Origin: Paracoccaceae bacterium
GTDB lineage: Bacteria; Pseudomonadota; Alphaproteobacteria; Rhodobacterales; Rhodobacteraceae
Reading direction: 5' to 3'
Assembly (NCBI GenBank): GCA_024742695.1
Contig: JANSXY010000015.1
Location: forward strand, 1 to 64,000
DNA length: 64,000 bases
The notes under the pieces are model-generated. The model was not told the origin of the DNA, ran no database searches, and was given only the letters and a program-made list of their open reading frames with translations. Below are positions 30,336 to 38,991 of the stretch, piece after piece (positions within the stretch are counted from its first letter, which is position 1; every line of letters starts with the position of its first letter). The translations under genes were made by a program, and so were the position numbers.

Positions 30336-31001
30336 TCACGCAGCCCCGTCGCCGGTCGCCGCAAGGCGGGCCAGCGCGTCGGGGTCGCGCAGCGTGACGA
30401 TGCCGCGTTCGGTCGCGACGAGGCCCTGGCGGGCGAAGGCGTCAAGCCGGCGCGAGACGACCTCGCGCGCCGATCCGATCGCGGTGGCGAGATCCTGGTG
30501 CGTGGCGCGCACCGTCGCCGCCTCGGCCCGGTCCAGAAGCGCCTGCGCCAGCCGCGCCTCGATCCGCTGGAAGGCGACGCGTTCGAGAAGGTGCATCATC
30601 GCCTGCATCCGTTCCGCGAAGGCCGAGAAGACGAAGCCGCGAAACGCCGCCGAGCCGTCCATCAGGTCGAGAAACGCCGCGCGCGGGATCAGCACCAGTT
30701 CGCAGTCGGAAACCGTCAGCGCCTCGCCGGTATAGGGCTCGCCGCCCAGCAGGCCCAGCGTGGTCTGCACGCAGGTGCCGCCCGGTTCGACGCCGTAAAG
30801 CAGGATGTCGCGACCGTTCGGGCCGATCAGGAACACCTCGATCCGGCCCGACAGGACCACGGCGAAACCGCGGGCGGCATCGCCGGGATGAAACAGCGCC
30901 GCACCTTTCGGCAGCGCCATCGGCTGCAATGCCTCAAGCCGGGCGCGGGCGGCGGAGTCCAGCGCCGCGAGGCCGGGGGCGCGATCGGTCCAGCCCGCCA
31001 A
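30336..31001 (-). CDS. Crp/Fnr family transcriptional regulator
   Basis: The 221-residue regulator has an N-terminal cyclic-nucleotide-binding fold (about 20-130; FHPGDAARGFAVVLSGRIEVFL) and a C-terminal winged helix (about 150-210; THQDLATAIGSAREVVSRRLDAF). The N-terminus lacks the FNR cysteine cluster, so it is not an iron-sulfur oxygen sensor like FnrL. The recognition helix SAREVVSRRL keeps the Glu/Ser/Arg core of FNR-type DNA binding. It begins 6 bases after the mmsB stop on the same strand, so it may be read through from the valine operon, and it is followed by the DUF2892 gene. Confidence 0.88.
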   Translation of the reverse strand: MAGWTDRAPGLAALDSAARARLEALQPMALPKGAALFHPGDAARGFAVVLSGRIEVFLIGPNGRDILLYGVEPGGTCVQTTLGLLGGEPYTGEALTVSDCELVLIPRAAFLDLMDGSAAFRGFVFSAFAERMQAMMHLLERVAFQRIEARLAQALLDRAEAATVRATHQDLATAIGSAREVVSRRLDAFARQGLVATERGIVTLRDPDALARLAATGDGAA

Positions 31002-31007
31002 GCGCCC

Positions 31008-31880
31008 TCAGCCCCGGCGCCGGGTTTCGAAGCGCGGCAGCATGGCGGAGAAATCACGCCCCTTGCCGTCCTCGTCCTCGACGAAGCTGCGGTAGAGCTC
31101 GGTGGCGAGCTGGCCCATCGGCGTGTCGGCATCGGCGGAGTCCGCGGCCTGCTGGCTCAGCCGCAGATCCTTGAGCATCAGCTCGGCGGCGAAGCCGGGC
31201 TTGTAGCCGTTGTCGGCGGGCGAGGTCGGGCCGACGCCGGGCGCCGGGCAATAGGTCGTCATCGACCACGACTGCCCCGAGGAGGTGGAAACGACGTCGA
31301 ACATCCGCGCGCGGTCCAGCCCCAGCTTGTCGGCCAGCGCGAAGGCCTCGCAGGTGGCGATCATCGTCACGCCGAGGATCATGTTGTTGCAGATCTTGGC
31401 CGACTGGCCGGCCCCCGCGCCACCGCAGTGCACGGCCTTCTGGCCCATGATGTCGAAGAGCGGCTTGACCGTGGCGAAGGCCGCGTCCGGCCCGCCGACC
31501 ATGAAGGTCAGCGTACCGGCCGCCGCGCCGCCGACGCCGCCGGAGACCGGCGCATCGAGCGCCGCCTTGCCCGCCGCTTCGGCGATCTCCGCCACCGCGC
31601 GGGCGCTGTCGACATCGACGGTCGAACAGTCGCACAGCACCGCGCCCGGTTCCATCGCCGGGATCACCTCGGCCGCGACGGCGCGCAGGATCGCGCCGTT
31701 CGGCAGCATCGTGATGACCACATCCGCGCCGCTGGCCGCCGCGGCGGCGTCGGCCGCGGCCGTCACGCCCTCCGGCATCGGCGCCGCGGTGTCGAAACCG
31801 GTGACGGCGTGGCCGGCCTTGACGAGATTGAGCGCCATCGGCGCGCCCATGTTGCCCAGACCGATGAAGCCGATCTTCAT
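31008..31880 (-). CDS. mmsB: 3-hydroxyisobutyrate dehydrogenase
   Basis: The 290-residue NAD-dependent enzyme oxidises 3-hydroxyisobutyrate to methylmalonate semialdehyde in valine degradation. The Rossmann start KIGFIGLGNMGAPMALNLVKAG is textbook for beta-hydroxyacid dehydrogenases. The substrate-binding DAPVSGGVGGAAAGTLTFMVGG and the catalytic lysine region GAGQSAKICNNM follow. The ATG overlaps the upstream hydrolase stop by four bases. The gene order gives the specific assignment over tartronate semialdehyde reductase. Confidence 0.95.
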   Translation of the reverse strand: MKIGFIGLGNMGAPMALNLVKAGHAVTGFDTAAPMPEGVTAAADAAAAASGADVVITMLPNGAILRAVAAEVIPAMEPGAVLCDCSTVDVDSARAVAEIAEAAGKAALDAPVSGGVGGAAAGTLTFMVGGPDAAFATVKPLFDIMGQKAVHCGGAGAGQSAKICNNMILGVTMIATCEAFALADKLGLDRARMFDVVSTSSGQSWSMTTYCPAPGVGPTSPADNGYKPGFAAELMLKDLRLSQQAADSADADTPMGQLATELYRSFVEDEDGKGRDFSAMLPRFETRRRG

Positions 31881-32926
31881 GGCGTGTCCTCCTGCTGCCA
31901 GAGTTCTGCGTCGCCCAGCGGCGCCAGCATATGCGCGACCTCCGCCGCCGTCACGTCCCCCGGCGCGGCATGTCGCCAGCGCGGGGCGCGATCCTTGTCG
32001 ATGATCTGCGCGCGCACCCCTTCGAGGAAATCGGCTTCGGGCAGCGCCCGGTGGGTGAACCGGTATTCCAGTGCCAAGGCCTCGCGGATGCCGGTGCCGC
32101 CCGCGCGCAGGTGGCGGATCATCTCCAGCGCGCAGGCCATCGACAGGGGGGAATTGCGGTTCACCGCCTTCAGCGCGCGGGCGGCGACATCGCCCGTGCT
32201 GGCGGTCAGCGCGGCATGGATCGCGGCCAGATCGGGGCCGGCGAACAACCGGTCGATCACCTCGGCCTCGGCCGCGAGCGGGCTTTCGGGCGCCGGGCGC
32301 GCAGCCTGCGCCACCACGCCCGCGTCCCCGGTCTCGACAAGCCGGGCCTTGAGCGCGGGCCAGTCGGCCTCGGGCAGGAAATGGTCGGCAAAGCCTGCGA
32401 AGATGGCATCCGCCGGTCCCATCCGCGCCGCCGTCAGCGCGAGGTATTCGCCGGCATGGCCCGGCGCGCGCGCCAGCATCAGCGAACCGCCGACATCGGG
32501 CACCAGGCCGATGCCGCATTCCGGCATCGCGACCTGGGTGCTTTCACCGACCACGCGGATGCCGGCGTTGCAGCCCACGCCGACGCCGCCGCCCATCACG
32601 AAGCCCTGCATCAGCGCGACGATGGGCTTGGGATAGCCGGCGATGGCCGCGTTCATCCGGTATTCGTCACGCCAGAACCGGCGCGGCCCGTCGTAATCGC
32701 CGGCGGTTCCGACGGCGTGCATGTAGGCGATGTCGCCACCGGCGCAGAAGGCGCGCTCGCCTTCGGCATCGATCACAAGCAGCGCCACGGCATCGTCGTC
32801 GCGCCAGGCCTGCAGCGCGGCGGCAATCGCCCGCGCCATGTCATGCGACAGCGCGTTCAGCGCCTGCGGGCGGGTGAAGGTGATCCGCCCCGTGCGGCCC
32901 TCGATCCGGCAGTGGATATCGGCCAT
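31877..32926 (-). CDS. 3-hydroxyisobutyryl-CoA hydrolase (enoyl-CoA hydratase superfamily)
   Basis: This 349-residue crotonase-fold protein is longer than plain enoyl-CoA hydratases (about 260) and fits the HIBCH group. It has the oxyanion-hole segment CAGGDIAYMHAVG, MQGFVMGGGVGVG, and the HIBCH hallmark MPECGIGLVPDVGGSLML. It hydrolyses 3-hydroxyisobutyryl-CoA to free 3-hydroxyisobutyrate, the substrate of the next gene (mmsB), to which it is coupled by an ATGA overlap. Its ATG shares one base with the acyl-CoA dehydrogenase stop. Confidence 0.93.
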   Translation of the reverse strand: MADIHCRIEGRTGRITFTRPQALNALSHDMARAIAAALQAWRDDDAVALLVIDAEGERAFCAGGDIAYMHAVGTAGDYDGPRRFWRDEYRMNAAIAGYPKPIVALMQGFVMGGGVGVGCNAGIRVVGESTQVAMPECGIGLVPDVGGSLMLARAPGHAGEYLALTAARMGPADAIFAGFADHFLPEADWPALKARLVETGDAGVVAQAARPAPESPLAAEAEVIDRLFAGPDLAAIHAALTASTGDVAARALKAVNRNSPLSMACALEMIRHLRAGGTGIREALALEYRFTHRALPEADFLEGVRAQIIDKDRAPRWRHAAPGDVTAAEVAHMLAPLGDAELWQQEDTP

Positions 32927-34071
32927 CAGCCGCGCTCCGCCAGCACCGCGCGCGAGACGATCAGCCGCATGATCTCGTTCGTGCCCTCGAGGATCCGGTG
33001 CACCCGCAGGTCGCGCACGATCTTCTCGATCCCGTAGTCGGCAAGATAGCCGTAGCCGCCGTGCAGTTGCAGGCAGGCATCGGCGACCTCGTAGGCCTGG
33101 TCGGTGACGTACATCTTCGCCATCGCGCAGAATTTCGTCGCATCCGCCGCGCCGGTGTCGAGCTTCCAGGCCGCCTGCCGCAGGAAGGTGCGGGCCGATT
33201 GCAGCTTCACCTCGCACTCCGCGATCTTGAACTGCAGCGCCTGGAACTGGTCCAGCGTCTTGCCGAAGGCGCGGCGTTCGCCCATGTAGCCCAGCGTCGC
33301 GTCCAGCGCCGCCTGCGCGCCGCCCAGCGCCGAGGCGGCCACGTTCAGCCGGCCGCCGTCAAGCCCCGCCATCGCGTAGGAAAACCCCTTGCCCTCCTCG
33401 CCGACGAGGTTTTCCAGCGGCACCAGGCAGTCGTCGAACTGGACCTGCGCGGTGGGCTGCGACCGCCACCCCATCTTGTCCTCCAGCGCGCCGAACGAGA
33501 GGCCCGCGCTGCCGTCCTCGACGACGAGCGTGGAAATGCCCTTCGGCCCATCCTCTCCGGTACGGCACATCACGACGTAGACGTCGGAATAGGAGCCGCC
33601 CGAGATGAACGCCTTGGTGCCGTTCAGCCGGTAGCCTTCGTTGGTCTTGTCCGCGCGGGTCTTCAGCGCGGCCGCGTCCGAGCCCGAGCCGGGTTCGGTC
33701 AGGCAGTAGGAAAACACCTTTTCCATCGAACAGAGCGCCGGCAGCCAGCGGGCCTTCACCTCGTCCGATCCGAACCGGTCGATCATCCCGCCGCACATGT
33801 TGTGGATCGTCAGGAAGGCCCCGACGGACGGGCAGGCCATCGCCAGCGCCTCGAACACCAGTGTCGCGTCAAGCCGGGTCAGGCCCGATCCGCCATGGTC
33901 CTCGCTGACATAGATGCCGCCGAGGCCGAGCTCCGCGACCTTCGGCCAAAGCTCCTTCGGGATCGTGCCCTGGCGCTCCCAGTCGCGGGCATGGGGCGCG
34001 ACATGCTCCTGCCCGAAGGCATGGGCCATGTCGAAGATCGCCTGCTGTTCCTCGCTCAGCGCGAAATCCAT
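32926..34071 (-). CDS. Isobutyryl-CoA dehydrogenase (acyl-CoA dehydrogenase family)
   Basis: A 381-residue FAD acyl-CoA dehydrogenase. Family motifs are CLTEPGSGSDAAAL, the FAD/substrate loop MGWRSQPTAQVQFDDCLVP, QALQFKIAE, and the catalytic base Glu362 in EGTNEIMRLIV. The protein fits the short-branched/isobutyryl group and the operon (with HIBCH, mmsB and mmsA) points to isobutyryl-CoA in valine breakdown. The stop shares one base with the next ATG (TGATG). No dedicated enoyl-CoA hydratase lies in the cluster. Confidence 0.9.
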   Translation of the reverse strand: MDFALSEEQQAIFDMAHAFGQEHVAPHARDWERQGTIPKELWPKVAELGLGGIYVSEDHGGSGLTRLDATLVFEALAMACPSVGAFLTIHNMCGGMIDRFGSDEVKARWLPALCSMEKVFSYCLTEPGSGSDAAALKTRADKTNEGYRLNGTKAFISGGSYSDVYVVMCRTGEDGPKGISTLVVEDGSAGLSFGALEDKMGWRSQPTAQVQFDDCLVPLENLVGEEGKGFSYAMAGLDGGRLNVAASALGGAQAALDATLGYMGERRAFGKTLDQFQALQFKIAECEVKLQSARTFLRQAAWKLDTGAADATKFCAMAKMYVTDQAYEVADACLQLHGGYGYLADYGIEKIVRDLRVHRILEGTNEIMRLIVSRAVLAERG

Positions 34072-34141
34072 CTCGGTCTCCTCCCCGGTGAATTGAACGC
34101 CTGTTTAATTACCGATTGTTGCGGGAGTTTTGCAAGCGCCC

Positions 34142-34190
34142 GGCGATGCGGAAGGGCGATGCGGAAGGGCGGGCGATGGCCGCCCTTCCG
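34142..34190. terminator. Tandem 13-bp repeat running into a strong hairpin after mmsA
   Basis: Two exact tandem copies of GGCGATGCGGAAG (34142-34154 and 34155-34167) run into a perfect 11-bp stem (34162-34172 with 34180-34190, loop GCGATGG). It lies 17 bases beyond the mmsA stop, between mmsA and the acyl-CoA dehydrogenase gene. It may attenuate read-through or protect the mmsA 3' end; there is no T run. Confidence 0.55.
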
Positions 34191-34207
34191 TTGATCGCGG
34201 CGGGCTG

Positions 34208-35707
34208 TCAGTCCATCTGCTTGAAGTGGAACTCGCCGCCTTCCTTCAAACCGCTCGGCCAGCGCGCCGTCACCGTCTTGGTGCGGGTGTAGAACCGGAA
34301 CGCATCGGGGCCATGCTGGTTGAGATCGCCGAAGCCCGATTTCTTCCAGCCGCCGAAGGTGTGATAGGCCAGCGGCACCGGGATCGGCACGTTGATGCCG
34401 ACCATGCCGATGTTGATCCGGCTGGCGAAGTCGCGGGCGGTGTCACCGTCACGGGTGAAGATCGCGGTGCCGTTGCCGTATTCGTGGTCCATCGCGTAGG
34501 ACAGCGCCTCTTCGTAGGTCTTGGCGCGCACCGTGGACAGGACCGGGCCGAAGATCTCGGTCTTGTAGATATCCATGTCGCGGGTGACGTTGTCGAACAG
34601 GTGCGGACCCACGAAGAAGCCGTCCTCATAGCCCTGAAGCTTGAAGTCGCGCCCATCGACCACCAGGGTCGCGCCCTGGTCCACGCCCGAGTTCACAAGC
34701 CGCAGGATGTTCTGCTGCGCGGCCTTGGTCACCACCGGGCCATAGTCGACATCGTCGCCTGCGGTGTAGGGGCCGACCTTGAGCTTCTCGATCCGGGGGA
34801 TCAGCTTCTCGATCAGCGCGTCGGCGGTCTTGTCGCCCACCGGCACCGCGACCGAGATCGCCATGCAGCGTTCGCCCGCCGCGCCGTAGCCCGCGCCCAC
34901 CAGCGCGTCGGCGGCCTGGTCCATGTCGGCGTCGGGCATCACGATCATGTGGTTCTTGGCGCCGCCGAAGCACTGCACCCGCTTGCCGTTGGCGCAGCCG
35001 CGCGAATAGATGTATTGCGCGATCGGGGTGGAGCCGACGAAGCCCACGCCCTGCACCGTCTCGTTGTCGAGAATCGCGTCCACCGCTTCCTTGTCGCCGT
35101 TGACGACCTGCAGGATTCCGTCGGGCAGCCCGGCTTCCTGCATCAGCTCCGCCAGCATCAGCGGCACCGAGGGGTCGCGTTCGGAGGGCTTGAGGATGAA
35201 GGCGTTGCCGCAGGACAGCGCCGGGCCCATCTTCCACATCGGGATCATCGCGGGGAAGTTGAACGGGGTGATCCCGGCCACCACGCCCAGCGGCTGCCGC
35301 ATCGAGTACATGTCGATGCCGGGGCCGGCGCTGTCGGTGAACTCGCCCTTCAGAAGATGCGGCGCGCCGATGCAGAACTCGATCACCTCGAGCCCGCGCT
35401 GGATGTCGCCCTTCGCGTCGGGGATCGTCTTGCCGTGTTCGGACGACAGCGCCTCGGCCAGCTTGTCCATGTCGCGGTTCAGCAGCCGGACGAATTCCAT
35501 CATCACGCGGGCGCGGCGCTGCGGGTTGGTCGCGCCCCATTTCGGCTGCGCGGCGGCGGCGGCCGCGACGGCCGCGTCGAGTTCGGCCTTCGAGGCGAGC
35601 GCGACCTTCGCCTGCACCTCGCCGGTGGCGGGATTGTAGACATCGGCAGACCGGCCCGACGTGCCGGCGACACGCTTGCCGTTGATCCAGTGGCCCAGTT
35701 CCTTCAT
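34208..35707 (-). CDS. mmsA: CoA-acylating methylmalonate-semialdehyde dehydrogenase
   Basis: The 499-residue aldehyde dehydrogenase converts methylmalonate semialdehyde to propionyl-CoA, the last step of the valine branch. It has LNRDMDKLAEALSSEHGKT near the N-terminus, PFNFPAMIPMWKMGPALSCGN, VGFVGSTPIAQYI and the catalytic Cys281 in GAAGERCMAIS. The general-base glutamate of ordinary ALDHs is replaced (RVQCFGGAKNHM), as is usual in CoA-acylating MmsA. It heads the minus-strand valine cluster and is divergent from a LysR gene. Confidence 0.97.
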   Translation of the reverse strand: MKELGHWINGKRVAGTSGRSADVYNPATGEVQAKVALASKAELDAAVAAAAAAQPKWGATNPQRRARVMMEFVRLLNRDMDKLAEALSSEHGKTIPDAKGDIQRGLEVIEFCIGAPHLLKGEFTDSAGPGIDMYSMRQPLGVVAGITPFNFPAMIPMWKMGPALSCGNAFILKPSERDPSVPLMLAELMQEAGLPDGILQVVNGDKEAVDAILDNETVQGVGFVGSTPIAQYIYSRGCANGKRVQCFGGAKNHMIVMPDADMDQAADALVGAGYGAAGERCMAISVAVPVGDKTADALIEKLIPRIEKLKVGPYTAGDDVDYGPVVTKAAQQNILRLVNSGVDQGATLVVDGRDFKLQGYEDGFFVGPHLFDNVTRDMDIYKTEIFGPVLSTVRAKTYEEALSYAMDHEYGNGTAIFTRDGDTARDFASRINIGMVGINVPIPVPLAYHTFGGWKKSGFGDLNQHGPDAFRFYTRTKTVTARWPSGLKEGGEFHFKQMD

Positions 35708-35751
35708 CGCATCCTCCAGGGTTCTGTCGCCGTCATCCTAGTCTTGCAATT

Positions 35752-35796
35752 TTGCCGGAAAAAGAGGCAGTTTTCCAAAAGGGTTTTGCGGAAATA
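35752..35796. promoter_or_regulatory. Repeat-rich mmsA/LysR divergent promoter region
   Basis: This AT-rich island holds an imperfect direct repeat, TTTTGCCGGAAA (35752-35763) and TTTTGCGGAAA (35786-35796), plus an inverted repeat GGAAAA/TTTTCC (35759-35764 and 35773-35778). It sits directly between the divergent mmsA and lysR starts, the normal place for a LysR-type operator. Confidence 0.5.
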
Positions 35797-35801
35797 CCTG
35801 A

Positions 35802-36713
35802 ATGAGCCAGGAGCCGGACTGGGATGACCTGCGTATCTTCCTTGCCGTGGCGCGCGGTGAAAGCCTGTCGGGCGCGGCGCGGGCGCTGAAGCTCGATCCC
35901 GCCACCGTCGGCCGCCGGATCGCCCGGCTGGAAGAGGCGCTGGCCACCGCGCTGTTCCTGCGCTCGCCGCAGGGCTACCGGCTGACGGCGGCGGGCCAGC
36001 GCCTGATGCCCAGCGCCGAGGCCGCCGAACAGGCGGTGGCCGGGGCCGCGAGCCTGGGAGCGCCGGAGGGCGCGCTGACCGGCAGTCTCAGGATCGGCGC
36101 GCCGGACGGCTGCGCCAACTACCTGCTGCCGCAGGTCTGCGCCGCGCTGTGCGACGCGCATCCCGGGCTGGATATCCAGATCGTCGCCCTGCCGCGCGTC
36201 TTCAACCTGTCCAAGCGCGAGGCCGACATGGCGATCGCGGTATCGCCCCCCGAGGCCGGGCGGCTGACGGTGCAGAAGCTGACCGACTATCGCCTCAGCC
36301 TCGCCGCGCACCGCGACTACCTGGCCGCCCGCCCGCCGATCCGTGCTGTCGCGGGCCTCGGCGGGCATCGGGTGATCGGCTACATCCCCGACATGATCTT
36401 CGACAAGGAACTCGACTACCTGTCCGAGATCGGGGCCGAAACGGTGCCGCTCGCCTCGAACTCGGTCTCGGTACAACTCAACCTCGTGCGGGCCGGGGCG
36501 GGCATCGCGATCGTTCACGACTTTGCGCTGCCCTTCGCGCCCGGCGTGGTGCGGGTTCTGCCCGAGCAGTTCGCGCTGCGTCGCGCCTTCTACCTGATCC
36601 GGCATGCCGACGACCGGCGCAGCGCGCGGCTGAACCGGCTGGCCGAGGCGCTGGCCCAGGGCATCCGGCAAGAGGTGGCGCGGCTGGAAGCGGCCGGTGT
36701 CGCGGACGCTTGA
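35802..36713 (+). CDS. LysR family transcriptional regulator, likely of the valine cluster
   Basis: The 303-residue regulator has an N-terminal winged HTH (about 5-65; IFLAVARGESLSGAARALKLDPATVGRRI) and a C-terminal periplasmic-binding-like effector domain (about 90-300). It is divergent from mmsA with 94 bases between starts, the classic arrangement for a LysR regulator and its target. The effector, possibly a valine or branched-acid intermediate, is inferred from context only. Confidence 0.9.
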   Translation: MSQEPDWDDLRIFLAVARGESLSGAARALKLDPATVGRRIARLEEALATALFLRSPQGYRLTAAGQRLMPSAEAAEQAVAGAASLGAPEGALTGSLRIGAPDGCANYLLPQVCAALCDAHPGLDIQIVALPRVFNLSKREADMAIAVSPPEAGRLTVQKLTDYRLSLAAHRDYLAARPPIRAVAGLGGHRVIGYIPDMIFDKELDYLSEIGAETVPLASNSVSVQLNLVRAGAGIAIVHDFALPFAPGVVRVLPEQFALRRAFYLIRHADDRRSARLNRLAEALAQGIRQEVARLEAAGVADA

Positions 36714-36779
36714 CAGAACCGCCCGCAGCGGCGGACCCTGTCGGCATGCGCAGCCGTGGCTAACAGGGAGGAGGGCCCC

Positions 36780-37214
36780 ATGCTCGTGCAGTCCATGCTC
36801 AAAGGCAAGGCGACCGACGAGGTCGTGACCGTGACGCCCGGATCGAGCGTCGCCGACGCGGCCGCGCTGCTGTCGCGGCGACGGATCGGGGCGGTGATCG
36901 TGTCGCCGGACGGGCGCACGGTGGCCGGCATCCTGTCGGAACGCGACATCGTGCGCGAACTGGGCGCGCGCGGCCCGGCCTGCATGTCGGACACCGTCGA
37001 CCAGATCATGACGCGCGAGATCGTCGGATGCCGGCGTGACGACACCGCCGAGGCGGTGATGGGCAAGATGACGGAAGGCCGGTTCCGCCACATGCCGGTG
37101 ATGGAAGAGGGCGAGATGGTCGGCCTGATCTCCATCGGCGACGTGGTCAAGGCGCGGCTGTCGGAACTGGCGATGGAAAAGGAGGCGTTGGAAGGCATGA
37201 TCATGGGCTCCTGA
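36780..37214 (+). CDS. CBS-domain-pair protein
   Basis: A 144-residue stand-alone protein of two CBS domains (about 8-65 and 72-130). ATG 36780 has GGAGGAG upstream and is preferred to an earlier in-frame codon at 36756. Each domain shows the expected pattern: DAAALLSRRRIGAVIVSPDGRTVAGILSERDIV and AVMGKMTEGRFRHMPVMEEGEMVGLISIGDVV. CBS pairs bind adenosine nucleotides or SAM; the partner protein is unknown. Confidence 0.93.
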   Translation: MLVQSMLKGKATDEVVTVTPGSSVADAAALLSRRRIGAVIVSPDGRTVAGILSERDIVRELGARGPACMSDTVDQIMTREIVGCRRDDTAEAVMGKMTEGRFRHMPVMEEGEMVGLISIGDVVKARLSELAMEKEALEGMIMGS

Positions 37215-37294
37215 CCCATCGGAAGCAGGGGTTGCGTTTCAATGCGCAATAATGTTGCGTGACCCGCGCAAGTCGCCTCTGAACGGAGCACAGC

Positions 37295-37786
37295 ATGCGC
37301 ACCGGCCTTTATCCCGGCACGTTCGACCCGATCACCCTGGGTCATGTCGACATCATCGAGCGCGCCATGGCGCTGGTGGACCGGCTGGTCATCGGCGTCG
37401 CGATCAACCGCGACAAGGGGCCCTTGTTCGACCTCGAGGAACGCGTGGCGATGGTTCAGGCCGAATGCCGCCGGATCGCCGCCGCCTCGGGCGGAGAGAT
37501 CGTCGTGCATCCGTTCGAGAACCTGCTGATCGACTGCGCCCGCGATGTCGGGGCCTCGATCATCATCCGCGGGTTGCGCGCGGTCGCCGACTTCGAATAC
37601 GAGTTCCAGATGGTCGGCATGAACCGCGCGCTCGACGCCTCGATCGAGACGGTGTTCATGATGGCTGACGCCCGCCGCCAGGCGATCGCCTCGAAGCTGG
37701 TCAAGGAAATCGCCCGGCTGGGCGGCGACGTGTCGAGCTTCGTCACCCCGCCGGTCGCGGCGGCGCTGAAGGGGAAGTACGGCTAG
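37295..37786 (+). CDS. coaD: Phosphopantetheine adenylyltransferase
   Basis: The 163-residue enzyme makes dephospho-CoA from 4'-phosphopantetheine and ATP. It opens with the nucleotidyltransferase motif GLYPGTFDPITLGHVD (T/HxGH), has IIIRGLRAVADFEYEFQM, and ends with SSKLVKEIA-like KLVKEIARLGGDVSSFVTPPV. It is convergent with the first gap gene, with only three bases between the stops. Confidence 0.97.
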   Translation: MRTGLYPGTFDPITLGHVDIIERAMALVDRLVIGVAINRDKGPLFDLEERVAMVQAECRRIAAASGGEIVVHPFENLLIDCARDVGASIIIRGLRAVADFEYEFQMVGMNRALDASIETVFMMADARRQAIASKLVKEIARLGGDVSSFVTPPVAAALKGKYG

Positions 37787-37789
37787 GGC

Positions 37790-38791
37790 CTATCCCAGCT
37801 TCCCCATCGCGACCGCGGTATCGGCCATCCGGCAGGAAAAGCCCCATTCGTTGTCGTACCACGACAGCACACGGGCCAGCCGGCCTTCCATCACCCGGGT
37901 CTGGTCCATGTGGAAGACCGAGGAATGCGGGTCGTGGTTGAAATCGACCGAGACGTTCGGGGCGTCGGTATAGCCCAGCACCCCCTTCATCGGCCCGTCG
38001 GCGGCGGCGCGGATCGCGGCGTTGATCTCCTCGGCCGTGGTGTCGCGCGCGGCCTCGAAGGTCAGATCGACGACCGAGACGTTCGGGGTGGGCACCCGGA
38101 TCGCGACGCCGTCGAGCCTGCCGGCGAGTTCCGGCAGGACAAGGCCCACCGCCTTCGCCGCGCCGGTCGAGGTCGGGATCATGCTGAGCGCCGCGGCGCG
38201 GGCGCGGTAGAGATCCGAGTGCATCGTGTCCAGCGTCGGCTGGTCGCCGGTGTAGCTGTGGATCGTGGTCATGAAGCCCTTGGAAATGCCGATCACGTCG
38301 TTCAGCGCCTTGGCGACCGGGGCTAGGCAGTTGGTGGTGCAGGACGCGTTCGAGACGATCCGGTCCTCCGCCGCCAACAGCCCGTGGTTGACGCCGTAGA
38401 CGATGGTCTTGTCGGCGCCCTTGGCGGGGGCGGAGACCAGCACGCGCCGGGCGCCGCGGTCGAGATGCACGGCGGCCTTCTCGCGATCCTTGAAGATGCC
38501 GGTGCATTCCATCACCACGTCGACATCCGGCCAATCCAGCTGCGCCGGGTCGCGCACGGCGGTCACGCGGATCGGCCCGCGGCCCACGTCGATCGTGCCT
38601 TCGCCGGCCGTCACGGTGCCGGGGAAGCGGCCGTGCACGCTGTCGAAGCGCAGCAGGTGGGCGTTCGTCTCGACCGGGCCGAGATCGTTGATCGCCACGA
38701 CCTCGATATCGGTGCGGCCCGATTCGACGATGGCCCGCAGGACGTTGCGGCCGATCCGGCCGAATCCGTTGATGGCGACGGTGACGGTCAT
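37790..38791 (-). CDS. gap: Glyceraldehyde-3-phosphate dehydrogenase, NAD-type paralogue
   Basis: The 333-residue GAPDH has the N-terminal Rossmann motif [14 protein letters not shown], the cofactor-site sequence VVAINDLGP with the aspartate that usually favours NAD, catalytic Cys151 in SNASCTTNC, and the C-terminal WYDNEWGFS. An AGGAGG lies upstream of the ATG. A perfect TGTTA-N4-TAACA inverted repeat is about 83 bases upstream. It is the downstream member of a gap-gap pair on the minus strand; the other paralogue differs at the cofactor site. Confidence 0.97.
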   Translation of the reverse strand: MTVTVAINGFGRIGRNVLRAIVESGRTDIEVVAINDLGPVETNAHLLRFDSVHGRFPGTVTAGEGTIDVGRGPIRVTAVRDPAQLDWPDVDVVMECTGIFKDREKAAVHLDRGARRVLVSAPAKGADKTIVYGVNHGLLAAEDRIVSNASCTTNCLAPVAKALNDVIGISKGFMTTIHSYTGDQPTLDTMHSDLYRARAAALSMIPTSTGAAKAVGLVLPELAGRLDGVAIRVPTPNVSVVDLTFEAARDTTAEEINAAIRAAADGPMKGVLGYTDAPNVSVDFNHDPHSSVFHMDQTRVMEGRLARVLSWYDNEWGFSCRMADTAVAMGKLG

Positions 38792-38873
38792 GGGTGTCCT
38801 CCTGTGGCTGCGGCCCGCGGCATGCGGCGGTCAGGGCGGCTCTGCCCGGTCCGGCCCGCTGCCGTCCGCGTTG

Positions 38874-38887
38874 TGTTAACGCTAACA
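38874..38887. promoter_or_regulatory. Inverted repeat TGTTA-ACGC-TAACA upstream of gap, putative LacI-type operator
   Basis: Perfect five-base arms with a 4-base centre, 83-96 bases upstream of the gap start at 38791. The TGTTA-N4-TAACA form resembles the operator I recall for the carbon-metabolism regulator CceR of Rhodobacter; that identification is from memory and should be tested. Related partial sites precede the second gap gene. Confidence 0.55.
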
Positions 38888-38991
38888 AACCGATCTGGTC
38901 CGAAACGTCAATCGCTGCGTTCAGCCTACACGAGAAACCGCGCCGGGGCACGGGGCCCCGGCGCGGCTTTGGAAACTCCGGTCGCGAAAGA

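Noticed and set aside
34142-34167. CRISPR-like or satellite repeat
   Set aside because: There are only two adjacent 13-bp units with no spacers; they are part of the hairpin region.
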